A stretch of 64,000 nt of DNA from G963422275 sp963422275 (GTDB taxonomy: Bacteria > Pseudomonadota > Alphaproteobacteria > Rhodobacterales > Rhodobacteraceae): the NCBI GenBank assembly GCA_963422275.1, contig OY729418.1, positions 2,480,001-2,544,000 on the forward strand, written 5' to 3'. The translations under genes and the position numbers were made by a program. The notes under the pieces were generated by a model. It was not told where the DNA came from and searched no databases. It worked only from the letters and a program-made list of their open reading frames with translations. Below, one piece after another: positions 18,096-26,785 of the stretch (the first letter of the stretch is position 1; every line of letters starts with the position of its first letter).

Positions 18096-18455
18096 ATGGC
18101 GCTGATTTCGTCGCATTTGCTGAATGCTGTGAACGGCACCCATGCCGCGGGCGTTGCAGTGTCCCTGTTCCGGGTTGGACAGAACTATGAACGCGAGTTG
18201 ATTTTTCAGGCAGAAACGGATGCCGGCGGGAGATTGCGGGAGGAGATCGCTAGCTCCTCCGGTCGGGATGAAGCCGATTTCGAGCTTGTATTCCGGCTTG
18301 CCTCCTATTTCGACGCGAACGGCCTCAACGTTTCGGGCAAGCAGACAGTGAGGAGAGCTGTCGTTCAATTTCGCGTTCCGGATCCCTCAGGGCTATATCA
18401 CTTCCCGTTGATAGTATCTCCGCATGGATATTCGATATGGTGGTCCAGCCTCTAA
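18096..18455 (+). CDS. Transthyretin-like / 5-hydroxyisourate hydrolase-family protein, atypical C-terminus
   Basis: Small protein (119 aa) matching the transthyretin-like hydrolase fold. It starts LISSHLLNAVNGTHAAGVAV, in line with the first family signature including the active-site His. It then has a FRLASYFDANG segment and YHFPLIVSPHGYS, in line with the second signature and its His. The defining C-terminal YRGS tetrapeptide is absent, and the protein ends SIWWSSL instead. No other uric-acid genes (allantoinase, OHCU decarboxylase) are near. It lies 6 bp after the ThDP gene. It may hydrolyse another cyclic amide or serve a non-catalytic role. Family assignment is fairly sure, function is not. 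Confidence 0.72.
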   Translation: MALISSHLLNAVNGTHAAGVAVSLFRVGQNYERELIFQAETDAGGRLREEIASSSGRDEADFELVFRLASYFDANGLNVSGKQTVRRAVVQFRVPDPSGLYHFPLIVSPHGYSIWWSSL

Positions 18456-18507
18456 TCGAAGGCGCGAAGTGAGGAAGCGGAACGTTTCTCCAAACCAGGG
18501 GCTGGCG

Positions 18508-19611
18508 ATGTCGCGGCGTATCCGGCGGACGCCGTATACTGGACGGGTGGAAGCCTGCGGAGCGAGTGGATTCACCGTCGTGAACCACATGCTCCTGCCC
18601 AAGGCATTTCGATCCTCTGTCGAGGAGGACTACTGGCACCTTCGGGAACACGTCCAGATATGGGACGTCGCCTGCGAACGGCAAGTGGAGATTTCCGGCA
18701 AGAACGCATTCGATCTTGTGCAAATGCTGACGCCCCGCGATGTTTCCCGATCTCGGTTCGGAAAGTGCCTTTACATTCCCGCGACAGACGCCAATGCCGG
18801 CATGATAAATGATCCGATCCTCTTGAGATTGACCGAAGATCGCTTTTGGCTTTCAACCGCGGATTCGGATTTGCTGCTGTTCGTGTTGGGCCTCGCAGCG
18901 GGATCGGGAATGTCGGCAACCGTGACGGAACCCGATGTCTCGCCTCTGGCAGTCCAGGGTCCGAAATCGGAAGACCTGATGGCCAGCGTCTTTGGCGCTG
19001 CGGTGCGCAGATTGCGCTTCTTTGACTTCGCCCTGCTTGATTTCCAAGGCACCAGGCAGGTGATTGCGCGGACAGGGTACTCAGGTCAGGACGGATTCGA
19101 GATATTTCTCGATCGTGGCGATCTGGGTCCAGCGCTTTGGGACGCGCTCTGGGAAGCTGGCAAGCCGCTGGGCGTTCGGGCCGGAAGCCCCAATCTGATT
19201 GACAGGATCGAGGCCGGACTGCTCTCCTACGGGAACGAGATGACTCGTGCGAACAACCCGCTGGAATGCGGTTTCGAAAAATACTGCGCACTGGACGGCA
19301 GCATCGATTTTCTCGGTCTCGCGGCACTGCAGGAAATCGCGAGGCAGGGCGTCGCACGGCGAATCATGGGATTGGTGTTTGAAGGCGAGTCCTGTCCAAC
19401 ATGCATGGATCCCTGGCCGGTGAAGGCCGATGACGGCACAGGCACTCGTGTGGGTCAGGTCACGTCCGCCGCCTATTCGCCCAGACGTGGGTGCAACGTG
19501 GGACTCGCAATGATTGACCGGGCGTGTTGGACTCCCGGCCAGTCGGTTGCAGTTGTTGCCTGCGACGGAATTAGCCGTAAAGGCAACGTCGCAGGCCTTC
19601 CGTTCGAATGA
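18508..19611 (+). CDS. DmdA-like (dimethylsulfoniopropionate demethylase-type) GcvT-family methyltransferase
   Basis: Tetrahydrofolate-dependent methyl acceptor of the GcvT fold, strongly reminiscent of DmdA: RRIRRTPYTGRVE at the start, TVVNHMLLP, HVQIWDVACERQVEI, VQMLTPRD, DVSPLAVQGPKSEDLM, RTGYSGQDGFEIF and LLSYGNEMTRANNPLECG. DmdA removes a methyl from DMSP to give methylmercaptopropionate. Related paralogues act on other methylated compounds, so DMSP is a hypothesis only. ATG 18508 begins MSRRIRRTP as in DmdA. An earlier in-frame ATG (18424) would overlap the preceding gene by 32 bp. With the MttB-like gene it gives two different demethylation chemistries in one cluster. Confidence 0.78.
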   Translation: MSRRIRRTPYTGRVEACGASGFTVVNHMLLPKAFRSSVEEDYWHLREHVQIWDVACERQVEISGKNAFDLVQMLTPRDVSRSRFGKCLYIPATDANAGMINDPILLRLTEDRFWLSTADSDLLLFVLGLAAGSGMSATVTEPDVSPLAVQGPKSEDLMASVFGAAVRRLRFFDFALLDFQGTRQVIARTGYSGQDGFEIFLDRGDLGPALWDALWEAGKPLGVRAGSPNLIDRIEAGLLSYGNEMTRANNPLECGFEKYCALDGSIDFLGLAALQEIARQGVARRIMGLVFEGESCPTCMDPWPVKADDGTGTRVGQVTSAAYSPRRGCNVGLAMIDRACWTPGQSVAVVACDGISRKGNVAGLPFE

Positions 19612-19623
19612 TGGGGTTCCAAG

Positions 19624-21711
19624 TCAGGGGGTTGCGGCCGATTCGGCGAGAATCGGGGTGTCGTTTCGCTGGCCGGAGGCATTCGTCTGTGCTGCAAGAA
19701 GCTGGTTCAGGGATATGTGACATCTAATTGAATGACCTTCCGCATCGCTTTGCCATGGCGGTTCGACGGTATCGCAAACTGTCCCGACCTTGCGCGGACA
19801 ACGCCGCTGGAACGGGCAACCTCGCGCTGGCGGCGAAAGCTCGACCACATCATCCGCGGCAAGCGTCGGAACAGCATCGGGATGCGGTTCTAGAACTGCG
19901 CCGAGCAATATTTCCGTATAGGGATGGGACGGCAGCGAGTAGACTTGCGCAACCGGTCCGAATTCGCATAGCCGACCTTGGTAGAGAACGGCGACACGGT
20001 CTGACAGCGCTCGCACAACGGCCAGATCGTGGGAGACGAAAATATAGGTCGTGTCATGCTCATGCTTCAACGTGTTCAACAGTTTCAACACCGCTGCTTG
20101 TACCGAAACGTCAAGCGCCGAGGTCACTTCGTCGCACAGAACCAAGTCCGGCTCGGCGGCGAACGCCCTTGCGATCGCGATCCTCTGCTTCTCTCCGCCC
20201 GAAAGCTGGTTGGGGAGCCTGTTCAAGTAGTGAGGTCCAAGCCGCACGCGCTCAAGCAGTGCAATGCTGCGGTCGGTCAGCTCCCTGTCCTTCAGGTCGA
20301 AGTACAAGCGAAGAGGTTGTGCAAGTATTTCGGCGACGGTGTGTCGTGGATTCAACGATTCGTCGGGATTCTGAAAAATGAGCTGTATCCGGCGGCGATG
20401 GTCCGCTGGGCGCTTGTCGACTTCTGCCTGCAGTGCCTCTTCTCCATCGAATTCGATGGCACCGCCTGCAGGACCGAGCAACCCGGCGATGGACTTCAGG
20501 ATCGTGGACTTGCCACTGCCGGATTCGCCAACCAGCCCGATGGTTTCCCCCTTCGTCACCTTGATCGTAATGTTGTCGACCGTCGGAACAAAATTCGGTT
20601 TTCGGCCCAGCAATTGGTCCAGCAAACCCACCTTCCCGTAGGAAATCGAGAGTTGGTCCAGCGAAAGAAACGTTTGCCTTGAATGGCTCTTCCGCTCCAA
20701 TTTCACGTTGGCGGCGGTAGCCGCTTCCGCCAGTTTTGGAACTTCCTCGTGAAAATGGCATCGAATCAGTTCGCCTGAGTCGATTCGCTTCAGCGATGGC
20801 CGCACTCTTTGGCATTCTTCCCGGGCCAAGGCACAGCGATCGACGAAGGAGCAGCCCTCGCCGACGGCACCTGGTGCCGGAGGACGGCCTTCCAAGGCCT
20901 TCGGCAGACTGGTGTCGCTCAGCTTGGGAATGGATTCCAGAAGTCCATGCGCATAAGGATGCGCCGGTGCGAGGATCACTTGACGCGCCGGGCCTTCCAG
21001 CACGATCTCCCCTGCGTACATTACGGCCACGCGGTCGCAAACCCTGGCGATCGCGCCAAGGTCGTGACTAACATAAACCATTGCTGTTCCGGTCTCGCGG
21101 GCCAGATCGCGCAGGAGTTCGAGAATATGCGCCTGCGTCGTCACGTCGAGGCCCGTGGTCGGCTCGTCCAGAAGCAGGGCCTCTGCTTCGCCAGCGAGAG
21201 CCATGCTGATCGCTGCCCGTTGCTGCTGCCCGCCCGACAGCTCATGTGGGTATCTCTGGATGATTGTTTCAGGGTCTGGCAGCCGGACTTGGGAGAGGAG
21301 CTCGCTGATGCGGTCATGGTACGCGGACTCGGGCAGATTGCTGTGCAGGTGAAGCGCTTCGCGCAACTGCGTGCCAATCCGCATTGTGGGAGTCAGGGAC
21401 TGGCCCGAGTTCTGGGGAATCATGGCCATCTCCCCGCCGCGGATTTCCTTCAGCTCCTTCGCCGTGAGATCAAAGGTGTTCCTGCCTCGAAACGACGCTG
21501 TGCCGTCGAGCACGCGAAGGCCCCTTTTGAGGTAGCCCATCGCAGCGAGCGCCAGCGTGCTCTTCCCGGACCCGCTTTCGCCGACCAGACCGACCGTCTC
21601 GCCTTTTCTTGCCGTCAGACCAACATTGCGGAGAACCGGCAAGGTCTTGCCGCCACGGCTTGTGAAGCCGATGCTCAAGTTGCGTATCTCGAATAGATTT
21701 CCCTCCGCCAT
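19624..21711 (-). CDS. Peptide/opine-type ABC transporter ATP-binding protein, DppD-DppF fusion
   Basis: Single polypeptide (695 aa) with two complete ATPase domains. Domain 1 has GESGSGKST, LSGGQQQRAAI and LLLDEPTTGLD. Domain 2 has GESGSGKST, LSGGEKQRIAIA and LVLCDEVTSALDVS. Each is followed by the oligopeptide-transporter C-terminal cysteine-containing extension (CSFVDRCALAREEC and CPFQRRCPRKVGTVC). Such fused forms are common in alphaproteobacteria. ATG 21711 lies one base beyond the permease stop (21713-21715), which sets the start. Last gene of a four-gene minus-strand operon that converges on the DmdA-like gene, with 12 bp between the stops. Confidence 0.92.
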   Translation of the reverse strand: MAEGNLFEIRNLSIGFTSRGGKTLPVLRNVGLTARKGETVGLVGESGSGKSTLALAAMGYLKRGLRVLDGTASFRGRNTFDLTAKELKEIRGGEMAMIPQNSGQSLTPTMRIGTQLREALHLHSNLPESAYHDRISELLSQVRLPDPETIIQRYPHELSGGQQQRAAISMALAGEAEALLLDEPTTGLDVTTQAHILELLRDLARETGTAMVYVSHDLGAIARVCDRVAVMYAGEIVLEGPARQVILAPAHPYAHGLLESIPKLSDTSLPKALEGRPPAPGAVGEGCSFVDRCALAREECQRVRPSLKRIDSGELIRCHFHEEVPKLAEAATAANVKLERKSHSRQTFLSLDQLSISYGKVGLLDQLLGRKPNFVPTVDNITIKVTKGETIGLVGESGSGKSTILKSIAGLLGPAGGAIEFDGEEALQAEVDKRPADHRRRIQLIFQNPDESLNPRHTVAEILAQPLRLYFDLKDRELTDRSIALLERVRLGPHYLNRLPNQLSGGEKQRIAIARAFAAEPDLVLCDEVTSALDVSVQAAVLKLLNTLKHEHDTTYIFVSHDLAVVRALSDRVAVLYQGRLCEFGPVAQVYSLPSHPYTEILLGAVLEPHPDAVPTLAADDVVELSPPARGCPFQRRCPRKVGTVCDTVEPPWQSDAEGHSIRCHISLNQLLAAQTNASGQRNDTPILAESAATP

Positions 21712-21712
21712 G

Positions 21713-22603
21713 CTAGACGGGCGCTTTCTGTGCACGGTCGATCCCGAGCGACTTCGCCAAGGCGTCTGCGGAAAGGTTGATGCCGATGATAAGTGAGCTG
21801 AGGGCGGCAACGGGCGCGAGCAGCGACCAGGGCGCGAACGACATGAATCCGCGAGAATCCGAGATCATCAAGCCCCAGTCGGGCGTGGGCGGCGAAACGC
21901 CAAACCCGAGAAACGACAGAGAACTGAAGGCCAGCAGCATCCAGGACCATCGCATCGCCCCCTCCACCATGAGGACATCCAGGACGTTGGGAAGAAGCTC
22001 CCGCCTGATGATCGAGAACCGACCGTGCCCGCGTGCCCTCGCCGACGAAACGAAATCCCGCGCCACCACGTCATGGGTTGCGGCGCGCGCAATCCGGATG
22101 ACGGGAATTCCGTAAAAGAATGCCAGCGTCGGAACGAGTACTTCGATGCCGGTGCCGAACGTCACGATCAACACCAGCATTTTCAGAATCCAGGGCAGGG
22201 AAAGGAACGCGTCCACGATGCGCATCAGAATCTCGTCGATTCGTCCGCCAACCAGCCCGAAAAGGATACCGATGAAGCCGCCCCAACCGACCGCGACCGG
22301 TGTGGCTATGCCAGTGACCAAGAGAGCCTCGCGCCCTCCGAGCAGCGTACGGGTGAACACGTCCCGGCCAAGATGATCGGTACCGAACCAGTGATCTGAG
22401 CTCGGTGCATTGAACATGATGTCTGCGCTCACCGCCCTGTAGTCGTAAGGCACAATGAACGGCGAAAAGATGGCAAGAAGAATATGGGTCGTGACAAGCG
22501 ACAGCCCGATCAATCCGGATGGACGCGAGGCGATTTCCCTTATGACTTCCGCAAGACGGGAAAGGCGCCCGCCGCTCTTGGGATCGACGGAAACGACGGT
22601 CAT
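21713..22603 (-). CDS. Peptide/opine-type ABC transporter permease (DppC type)
   Basis: Second membrane subunit of the importer. It has an N-terminal cytoplasmic tail, a first membrane span (LIGLSLVTTHILLAIFSPFIV) and the DppC hallmark HWFGTDHLGRDVFTRTLLGGR. The coupling-loop EAA-type motif appears as FVSSARARGHGRFSIIRRELLPN. About six membrane spans. ATG 22603 overlaps the upstream permease stop by four bases. A longer open frame upstream lies inside that gene and is not used. Confidence 0.9.
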   Translation of the reverse strand: MTVVSVDPKSGGRLSRLAEVIREIASRPSGLIGLSLVTTHILLAIFSPFIVPYDYRAVSADIMFNAPSSDHWFGTDHLGRDVFTRTLLGGREALLVTGIATPVAVGWGGFIGILFGLVGGRIDEILMRIVDAFLSLPWILKMLVLIVTFGTGIEVLVPTLAFFYGIPVIRIARAATHDVVARDFVSSARARGHGRFSIIRRELLPNVLDVLMVEGAMRWSWMLLAFSSLSFLGFGVSPPTPDWGLMISDSRGFMSFAPWSLLAPVAALSSLIIGINLSADALAKSLGIDRAQKAPV

Positions 22604-23559
22604 GGTTTTCTCGTGTGCAGAGTGCGGAGGCGGGGGTTCGCGATCATCGTCAGCATATCGGCGGAAAGATTCACGCCGACGTAAACCGTGGCAACAATCA
22701 AGGCTATGGCTTGCACCACCGGCAGGTCGCGGTCTGAAATCGAATCGATCATCATCCGGCCGAGACCCGGATAGTTGAAGACGACCTCTATGACCACTAC
22801 ACCGCCGAGCAGCCATGCAATGGTAAGCGCAACCACGTTGATGGCCGGGAGAAGGGCGTTCGGCAATGCATGGCGGAAGACAATCCGCCAATACGGGACA
22901 CCCTTGAGAGTCGCCATCTGGATGTAATCGCTGGCCATGACCTCGATCACGCTGGACCTTACCATCCTGAGTATGTGGGCAGTCATCACCATGGACAGAA
23001 CGACGACGGGCAGGATGATTTCCGGGAAGAATTCGGATGCCGGCGCATCCGCCGGGGTCAACACGATTCCCGGCACCCACCCAAGCCAGACGCTGAATAC
23101 AAGGATCATGACCGTTGCGCTGACGAATTCGGGAATCGTCATGGCGAAGATGGCGGCGGTCGAAAAGAAAAGGTCGATCGGTTTGTCACGTTGCAAGCCG
23201 GTCACGCATCCGAGGAAAATGGCAAGCGGAACGCCGACCCCAAGCGCGCAAGCCGCCAAGAGGAGGGAATTCTTCAACCGCTCACCGACCAGTTCGGTTA
23301 TGGGGAACGATCCGTTGGCGGATACGCCAAGGTCACCCTGAATCGCGTTGACTGCCCATTCAAGATAACGCGTGACGGCCGACCGATTCAGGTTCAGTTC
23401 GATGCGGCAGTTTTCCAGCCGCTTGCCCTGAGCTTCGCGCTCGAGATAGGCGGTGCAGGCATCCCCAGGCAGAATTTCCACACCCGCGAAAATTATTCCC
23501 GAAACCAGGAACACCGTGACGGCGCCCAACATCAGTCTGCGCAGTATCAAGCGCAGCAT
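22600..23559 (-). CDS. Peptide/opine-type ABC transporter permease (DppB type)
   Basis: First membrane subunit, 319 aa, six predicted spans. It starts with the typical MLRLILRRLMLGAVTVFLV membrane anchor. DppB features include GDLGVSANGSFPITELVGERLKNS, YIQMATLKGVPYWRIVFRHALPNAL (the EAA-type loop) and VFNYPGLGRMMIDSISDRDLPVVQ near the end. The normal C-terminal pore region is complete. It overlaps the DppC-type gene by ATGA and is separated from the binding-protein gene by 114 bp with two hairpins. Confidence 0.9.
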   Translation of the reverse strand: MLRLILRRLMLGAVTVFLVSGIIFAGVEILPGDACTAYLEREAQGKRLENCRIELNLNRSAVTRYLEWAVNAIQGDLGVSANGSFPITELVGERLKNSLLLAACALGVGVPLAIFLGCVTGLQRDKPIDLFFSTAAIFAMTIPEFVSATVMILVFSVWLGWVPGIVLTPADAPASEFFPEIILPVVVLSMVMTAHILRMVRSSVIEVMASDYIQMATLKGVPYWRIVFRHALPNALLPAINVVALTIAWLLGGVVVIEVVFNYPGLGRMMIDSISDRDLPVVQAIALIVATVYVGVNLSADMLTMIANPRLRTLHTRKP

Positions 23560-23586
23560 CTGGTTGTGCTGGCTTGAGAATCATCA

Positions 23587-23660
23587 GACCTGAACTGCAT
23601 TTCAGTCTGTGACTTGTAGAGGTGAAAAGTCAGGCTGCCATGAACTGGCAACCTGACTTG
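23587..23660 (-). terminator. Two hairpins between binding-protein and first permease gene
   Basis: AAGTCAGGCTGCCA (23628-23641) pairs with TGGCAACCTGACTT (23647-23660) over 14 bp with one mismatch and a 5-nt loop. A second weaker hairpin (CAGACCTGAA with TTCAGTCTG) spans 23587-23611. There is no clear T-run, so partial termination or 3'-end protection of the binding-protein message is more likely than full termination. Confidence 0.55.
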
Positions 23661-23673
23661 CAGAGGAATCGAG

Positions 23674-25158
23674 CTATTCCACGGCAACCAAGTGCCAGCG
23701 AACGGCGTCGTTGATGACGGGGTCAAGACCGCTGACACGCGCTGTCGTGCCGACCAGACTTGATACGTGGTATGGAATCAGCGAGCCGCCGTTTTCCCAG
23801 AGGTGCTCTTGAGCCTGAATGTACAATTCACGACGCTTCTCGAAGTTGAGTTCGCGGCGTGCAGAGGCAAGGAGTCCGTCATACGTGGCATCAGCAAGGT
23901 ATGTGTCGTTCCAAGGTGCGCCGGATAGATAAGCCTCGTGCAGGATGAGGTCGGCGGGTCTCTCGCCCCAGCGAGTCATTGCCACCGCTTTCTTGCGCCA
24001 GACGTCATTCCAGTATCCGTCGGTTGGAACCTGCACAATGTTGACCTTTATGCCCGCGGGAGCCGCTTGCTGTTGGTAGGCTTCAGCAAGAGCTGGCCAG
24101 CTAGGTTCCAAGGTTGTCACATGCACATCGAATTCGATTCCGTCGGGATAACCCGCCTCGGCGAGCAACGCTTTGGCTCCTTCTATGTCCTGCGGACACT
24201 CGGCGTCCCGTCTGTACTGGTCGGCAGGTCCGACGGGTGTGTCGCAGCTGACAGTGCCCTCTCCCCCAAGAATCAGTTGCACAAGCGCTTCCCGGTCAGC
24301 TGCCAGACGCACGGCTTTTCTGACCCTTCGATCATCGAAGGGCGGCATGTCCGTTCGGAAAACCATAGCTCTCCAGTTGCCGGTTGGTATTGACTGGAGC
24401 TTGAACTTGTCGCTGCTGGACAGCATTATGCTCTGTTGGCTGGAAATTGCGCGCAACAGATCGATTTGGCTACCGAGAAGTGCTTGGAAGCGGGCCTGAC
24501 CATCGGCAATCCCGATGATCTCCATCCTCGCAATGCGAGGCGGACCTTCCCAATAATCCTCGTTCGCCACAAGTACCGTCGTTCCCTGCGCGTCGAACGA
24601 TTCCACGATAAACGGTCCTGTTCCGACGCCGGTCGTCGCGACGGTGTCTCCAGACCCCGTTGGAATCATTCGGAGCCGGTAGTCCATCAATTGAAGAGGA
24701 AGATCGGCGAATGGCGAGGAGAGCGTCATCTTGACGGTCATCGAATCCACCGCTTCAATCTTTTCCACCATCTTGATGGCTGACGCTGCAGGAGAGTCCA
24801 GCTCGGGGTCTTGCACGCGGCCAAGCGAATAGATCACGTCTTCAGCGTCAAAATCGGTTCCGTCGTGGAATTTAACGCCAGAACGCAGATTGAATACCCA
24901 TTCGGTTGCGTCATCGTTGGACGACCAGCTGACCGCCAGGTCGGGCGACGGCTTTCCGTCAAGCCCATGGCGAACGAGGCGGTTCATGGTTTTTTCGGTA
25001 ATCTGAAATACCCGTCCCCTGGATATTGGGTCGAGACTTGACGCGTTTCCAAAGCCCAAGTCATGCGATTGCCGGAAGGTTCCACTGGACTCCGCCAGCG
25101 CCGGGGTGACCGCTGCCAGAACAAGCACTGCAGCAAAACCAAATACTCGTTTCATCAA
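23674..25158 (-). CDS. Peptide/opine-type ABC transporter substrate-binding protein (SBP_bac_5)
   Basis: Periplasmic receptor of 494 aa with a clear signal peptide (MMKRVFGFAAVLVLAAVTPALA, cleavage after ALA). The family-5 pattern is present: NASSLDPISRGRVFQITEKT, WVFNLRSGVKFHDGTDFDAEDVIYSLGR, and the C-terminal RRELYIQAQEHLWENGGSLIPYH. It is first in the operon with a strong AAGGAGG. Family 5 proteins carry peptides, opines, glycine-betaine-like or other amines. Given the head-on demethylation cluster, the ligand may be the methylated substrate of that cluster, but this is inference. Confidence 0.9.
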   Translation of the reverse strand: MMKRVFGFAAVLVLAAVTPALAESSGTFRQSHDLGFGNASSLDPISRGRVFQITEKTMNRLVRHGLDGKPSPDLAVSWSSNDDATEWVFNLRSGVKFHDGTDFDAEDVIYSLGRVQDPELDSPAASAIKMVEKIEAVDSMTVKMTLSSPFADLPLQLMDYRLRMIPTGSGDTVATTGVGTGPFIVESFDAQGTTVLVANEDYWEGPPRIARMEIIGIADGQARFQALLGSQIDLLRAISSQQSIMLSSSDKFKLQSIPTGNWRAMVFRTDMPPFDDRRVRKAVRLAADREALVQLILGGEGTVSCDTPVGPADQYRRDAECPQDIEGAKALLAEAGYPDGIEFDVHVTTLEPSWPALAEAYQQQAAPAGIKVNIVQVPTDGYWNDVWRKKAVAMTRWGERPADLILHEAYLSGAPWNDTYLADATYDGLLASARRELNFEKRRELYIQAQEHLWENGGSLIPYHVSSLVGTTARVSGLDPVINDAVRWHLVAVE

Positions 25159-25719
25159 ATCCTCCTTCTATTTCGAACCGCGACGAAGGTCTGCCTGGAT
25201 CAGGCGCCTGCGGTTTGCAGGACCGGAACATGCCTTTCCAATGGAAAGCTCTCAGTTTCGCGAAGCAGTTCAAATTGTTGCAATGCATTATGCGGTAACT
25301 ATTTGTTGACGTCCAGCAGATACGCTCCCGAGTTCGTATAGGGCATCTTCATGTTGTTTATGCCGTTCTTCCTTGACTTGAATGGGTCAGCTCGTTCCGA
25401 GATCAAGACAGAAATCGGAATTTGCCTTGGACTTCTGAAAGCTCGGAAACGAGCGCAACTGTCTTGGCCCCACAGCAAAGCGGGCATGAATCATCCTGAA
25501 TCCCGGATCTCTGCGAGAGGAGCGTTGAGTCGCGAAGATGCAAATCGATACGCAAGTTTTCTCTCGCGTCTTGGCTTGGAGGCACTGAGGCATTCGTCTC
25601 GCGGCTGCTCCCGGCCTCATGGAGCGCAGCGCACCTTTGGAGTTCTTGAATCCGGTTCGGCTTAGGCATTTAATGCCCTGCCGCGGCTTCAAAGACGCCC
25701 ACTGTTCAAATAAACAGGG
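25159..25719. other. 560-bp intergenic region upstream of the peptide-type ABC operon
   Basis: It lies between divergent genes (ABC binding protein and DMT exporter) and should hold both promoters. Open frames here are short, lack ribosome sites and show no known motif. No regulator gene, RNA gene or clear operator was seen. Confidence 0.4.
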
Positions 25720-26652
25720 ATGATGGGAAACTTGAGCCAAGCCGGGCGGGGTCATTTTGCGATGCTCGTGTTTTCGCTTGCCGTTGCCGGATCCTTCAGT
25801 TTGGGCCACATCGTCGCCAATGAGATCCATCCGGTGGCGATCACGGCCGCCAGATTCATCGCGTCCGCGGTCATTCTTGGCTTGGTTGTTGCGGTCGGAG
25901 TCAAGATCAGGAGAGAATTTCTGGCCGCGCCGTGGCGGTATTTGGTGCTCGGCTCTTTGATGGCGACCTATTTCATCCTGATGTTCGTAGCGTTGAAATC
26001 CGCGACTGCGGTTTCCACAAGTGTTGTATTCGCGATTACGCCGCTGTTTTCGGCCATATTTGGATGGTTTTTGCTCCGACAAGCCGCGACGCCAAGAATC
26101 TGTCTCGCGCTTGCAATTGGAGCTGCGGGCGCGGTCTGGGTGATATTTCGTGCGGACTTCTCGGCGATGCGGGCGTTCAGAATCGGTGTGGGCGAGGCAG
26201 TTTTCATGATAGGTTGCGCTGCTCATGCACTCTACACACCATTGGTTCGCAAGCTGAACCGTGGCGAACCACTTGTGGTATTCGTGTTTGGCACGGTCAC
26301 GGCGGCGGCCGTTCTTCTTGTCGCCCTCGGCTGGAGCGAAGTCCGGGAAACGGATTGGCCCAGCCTGCGTCCGGTCGTTTGGGTCACGATTGCCTACCTG
26401 ACAGTGATCGCGAGCATATTGACGTTCTACTGCGTAATGTATGCATCTCTGCGCCTTCCGTCATCGAAGGTCATGGCGTATACCTACCTTACGCCTTCGT
26501 GGGTGCTGCTCTGGGAGATCGCTCTCGGACAGGAGTTGCCGCGTGTGGCAGTTCTGGCTGGAGTGCTTGCGACGGTGCTCGCCCTGGGCATACTTCTCCG
26601 TCAGGAAGACAGGGCGGATGCCGCGGAGCTGTCAGGCAAGGGGGAGGTTTAA
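25720..26652 (+). CDS. DMT-superfamily (EamA) transporter
   Basis: Inner-membrane protein of 310 aa with ten hydrophobic segments, arranged as two EamA repeats. The first repeat holds VANEIHPVAITAARFIASAV and ATAVSTSVVFAITPLFSAIFGW, the second YASLRLPSSKVMAYTYLTPSWVLLWEI. These proteins export amino acids or other metabolites or act as drug exporters, and the substrate cannot be predicted. The ATG at 25720 is doubled (ATGATG). It stands alone, divergent from the ABC operon. Confidence 0.85.
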   Translation: MMGNLSQAGRGHFAMLVFSLAVAGSFSLGHIVANEIHPVAITAARFIASAVILGLVVAVGVKIRREFLAAPWRYLVLGSLMATYFILMFVALKSATAVSTSVVFAITPLFSAIFGWFLLRQAATPRICLALAIGAAGAVWVIFRADFSAMRAFRIGVGEAVFMIGCAAHALYTPLVRKLNRGEPLVVFVFGTVTAAAVLLVALGWSEVRETDWPSLRPVVWVTIAYLTVIASILTFYCVMYASLRLPSSKVMAYTYLTPSWVLLWEIALGQELPRVAVLAGVLATVLALGILLRQEDRADAAELSGKGEV

Positions 26653-26700
26653 GCGAGATAGCTGACGGGGCCGATTCACCTCCGCTGCCGACCCTGAACA

Positions 26701-26725
26701 TCCGCCGCCCGCCCGCTCAGGCGGA
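26701..26725 (+). terminator. Possible weak terminator after the DMT gene
   Basis: TCCGCC (26701-26706) can pair with GGCGGA (26720-26725) and is followed by GGCTTTGG. The stem is short and the T-run poor, so the call is tentative. It lies between convergent genes. Confidence 0.25.
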
Positions 26726-26785
26726 GGCTTTGGTGACATGCCCACATCGGGCCAAGTGCTGGCACGTCATCTGGAGGGGGTATGC

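Noticed and set aside
18424..18507. Longer N-terminus for the DmdA-like protein
   Set aside because: The extra 28 residues overlap the preceding gene and do not resemble the DmdA start, while ATG 18508 gives the expected MSRRIRRTP beginning.
21713..23080. 455-residue reading of the DppC-type permease
   Set aside because: The first 159 codons lie antisense-free but out of frame inside the DppB-type gene and look like non-protein sequence. ATG 22603 with the ATGA overlap is the natural start.
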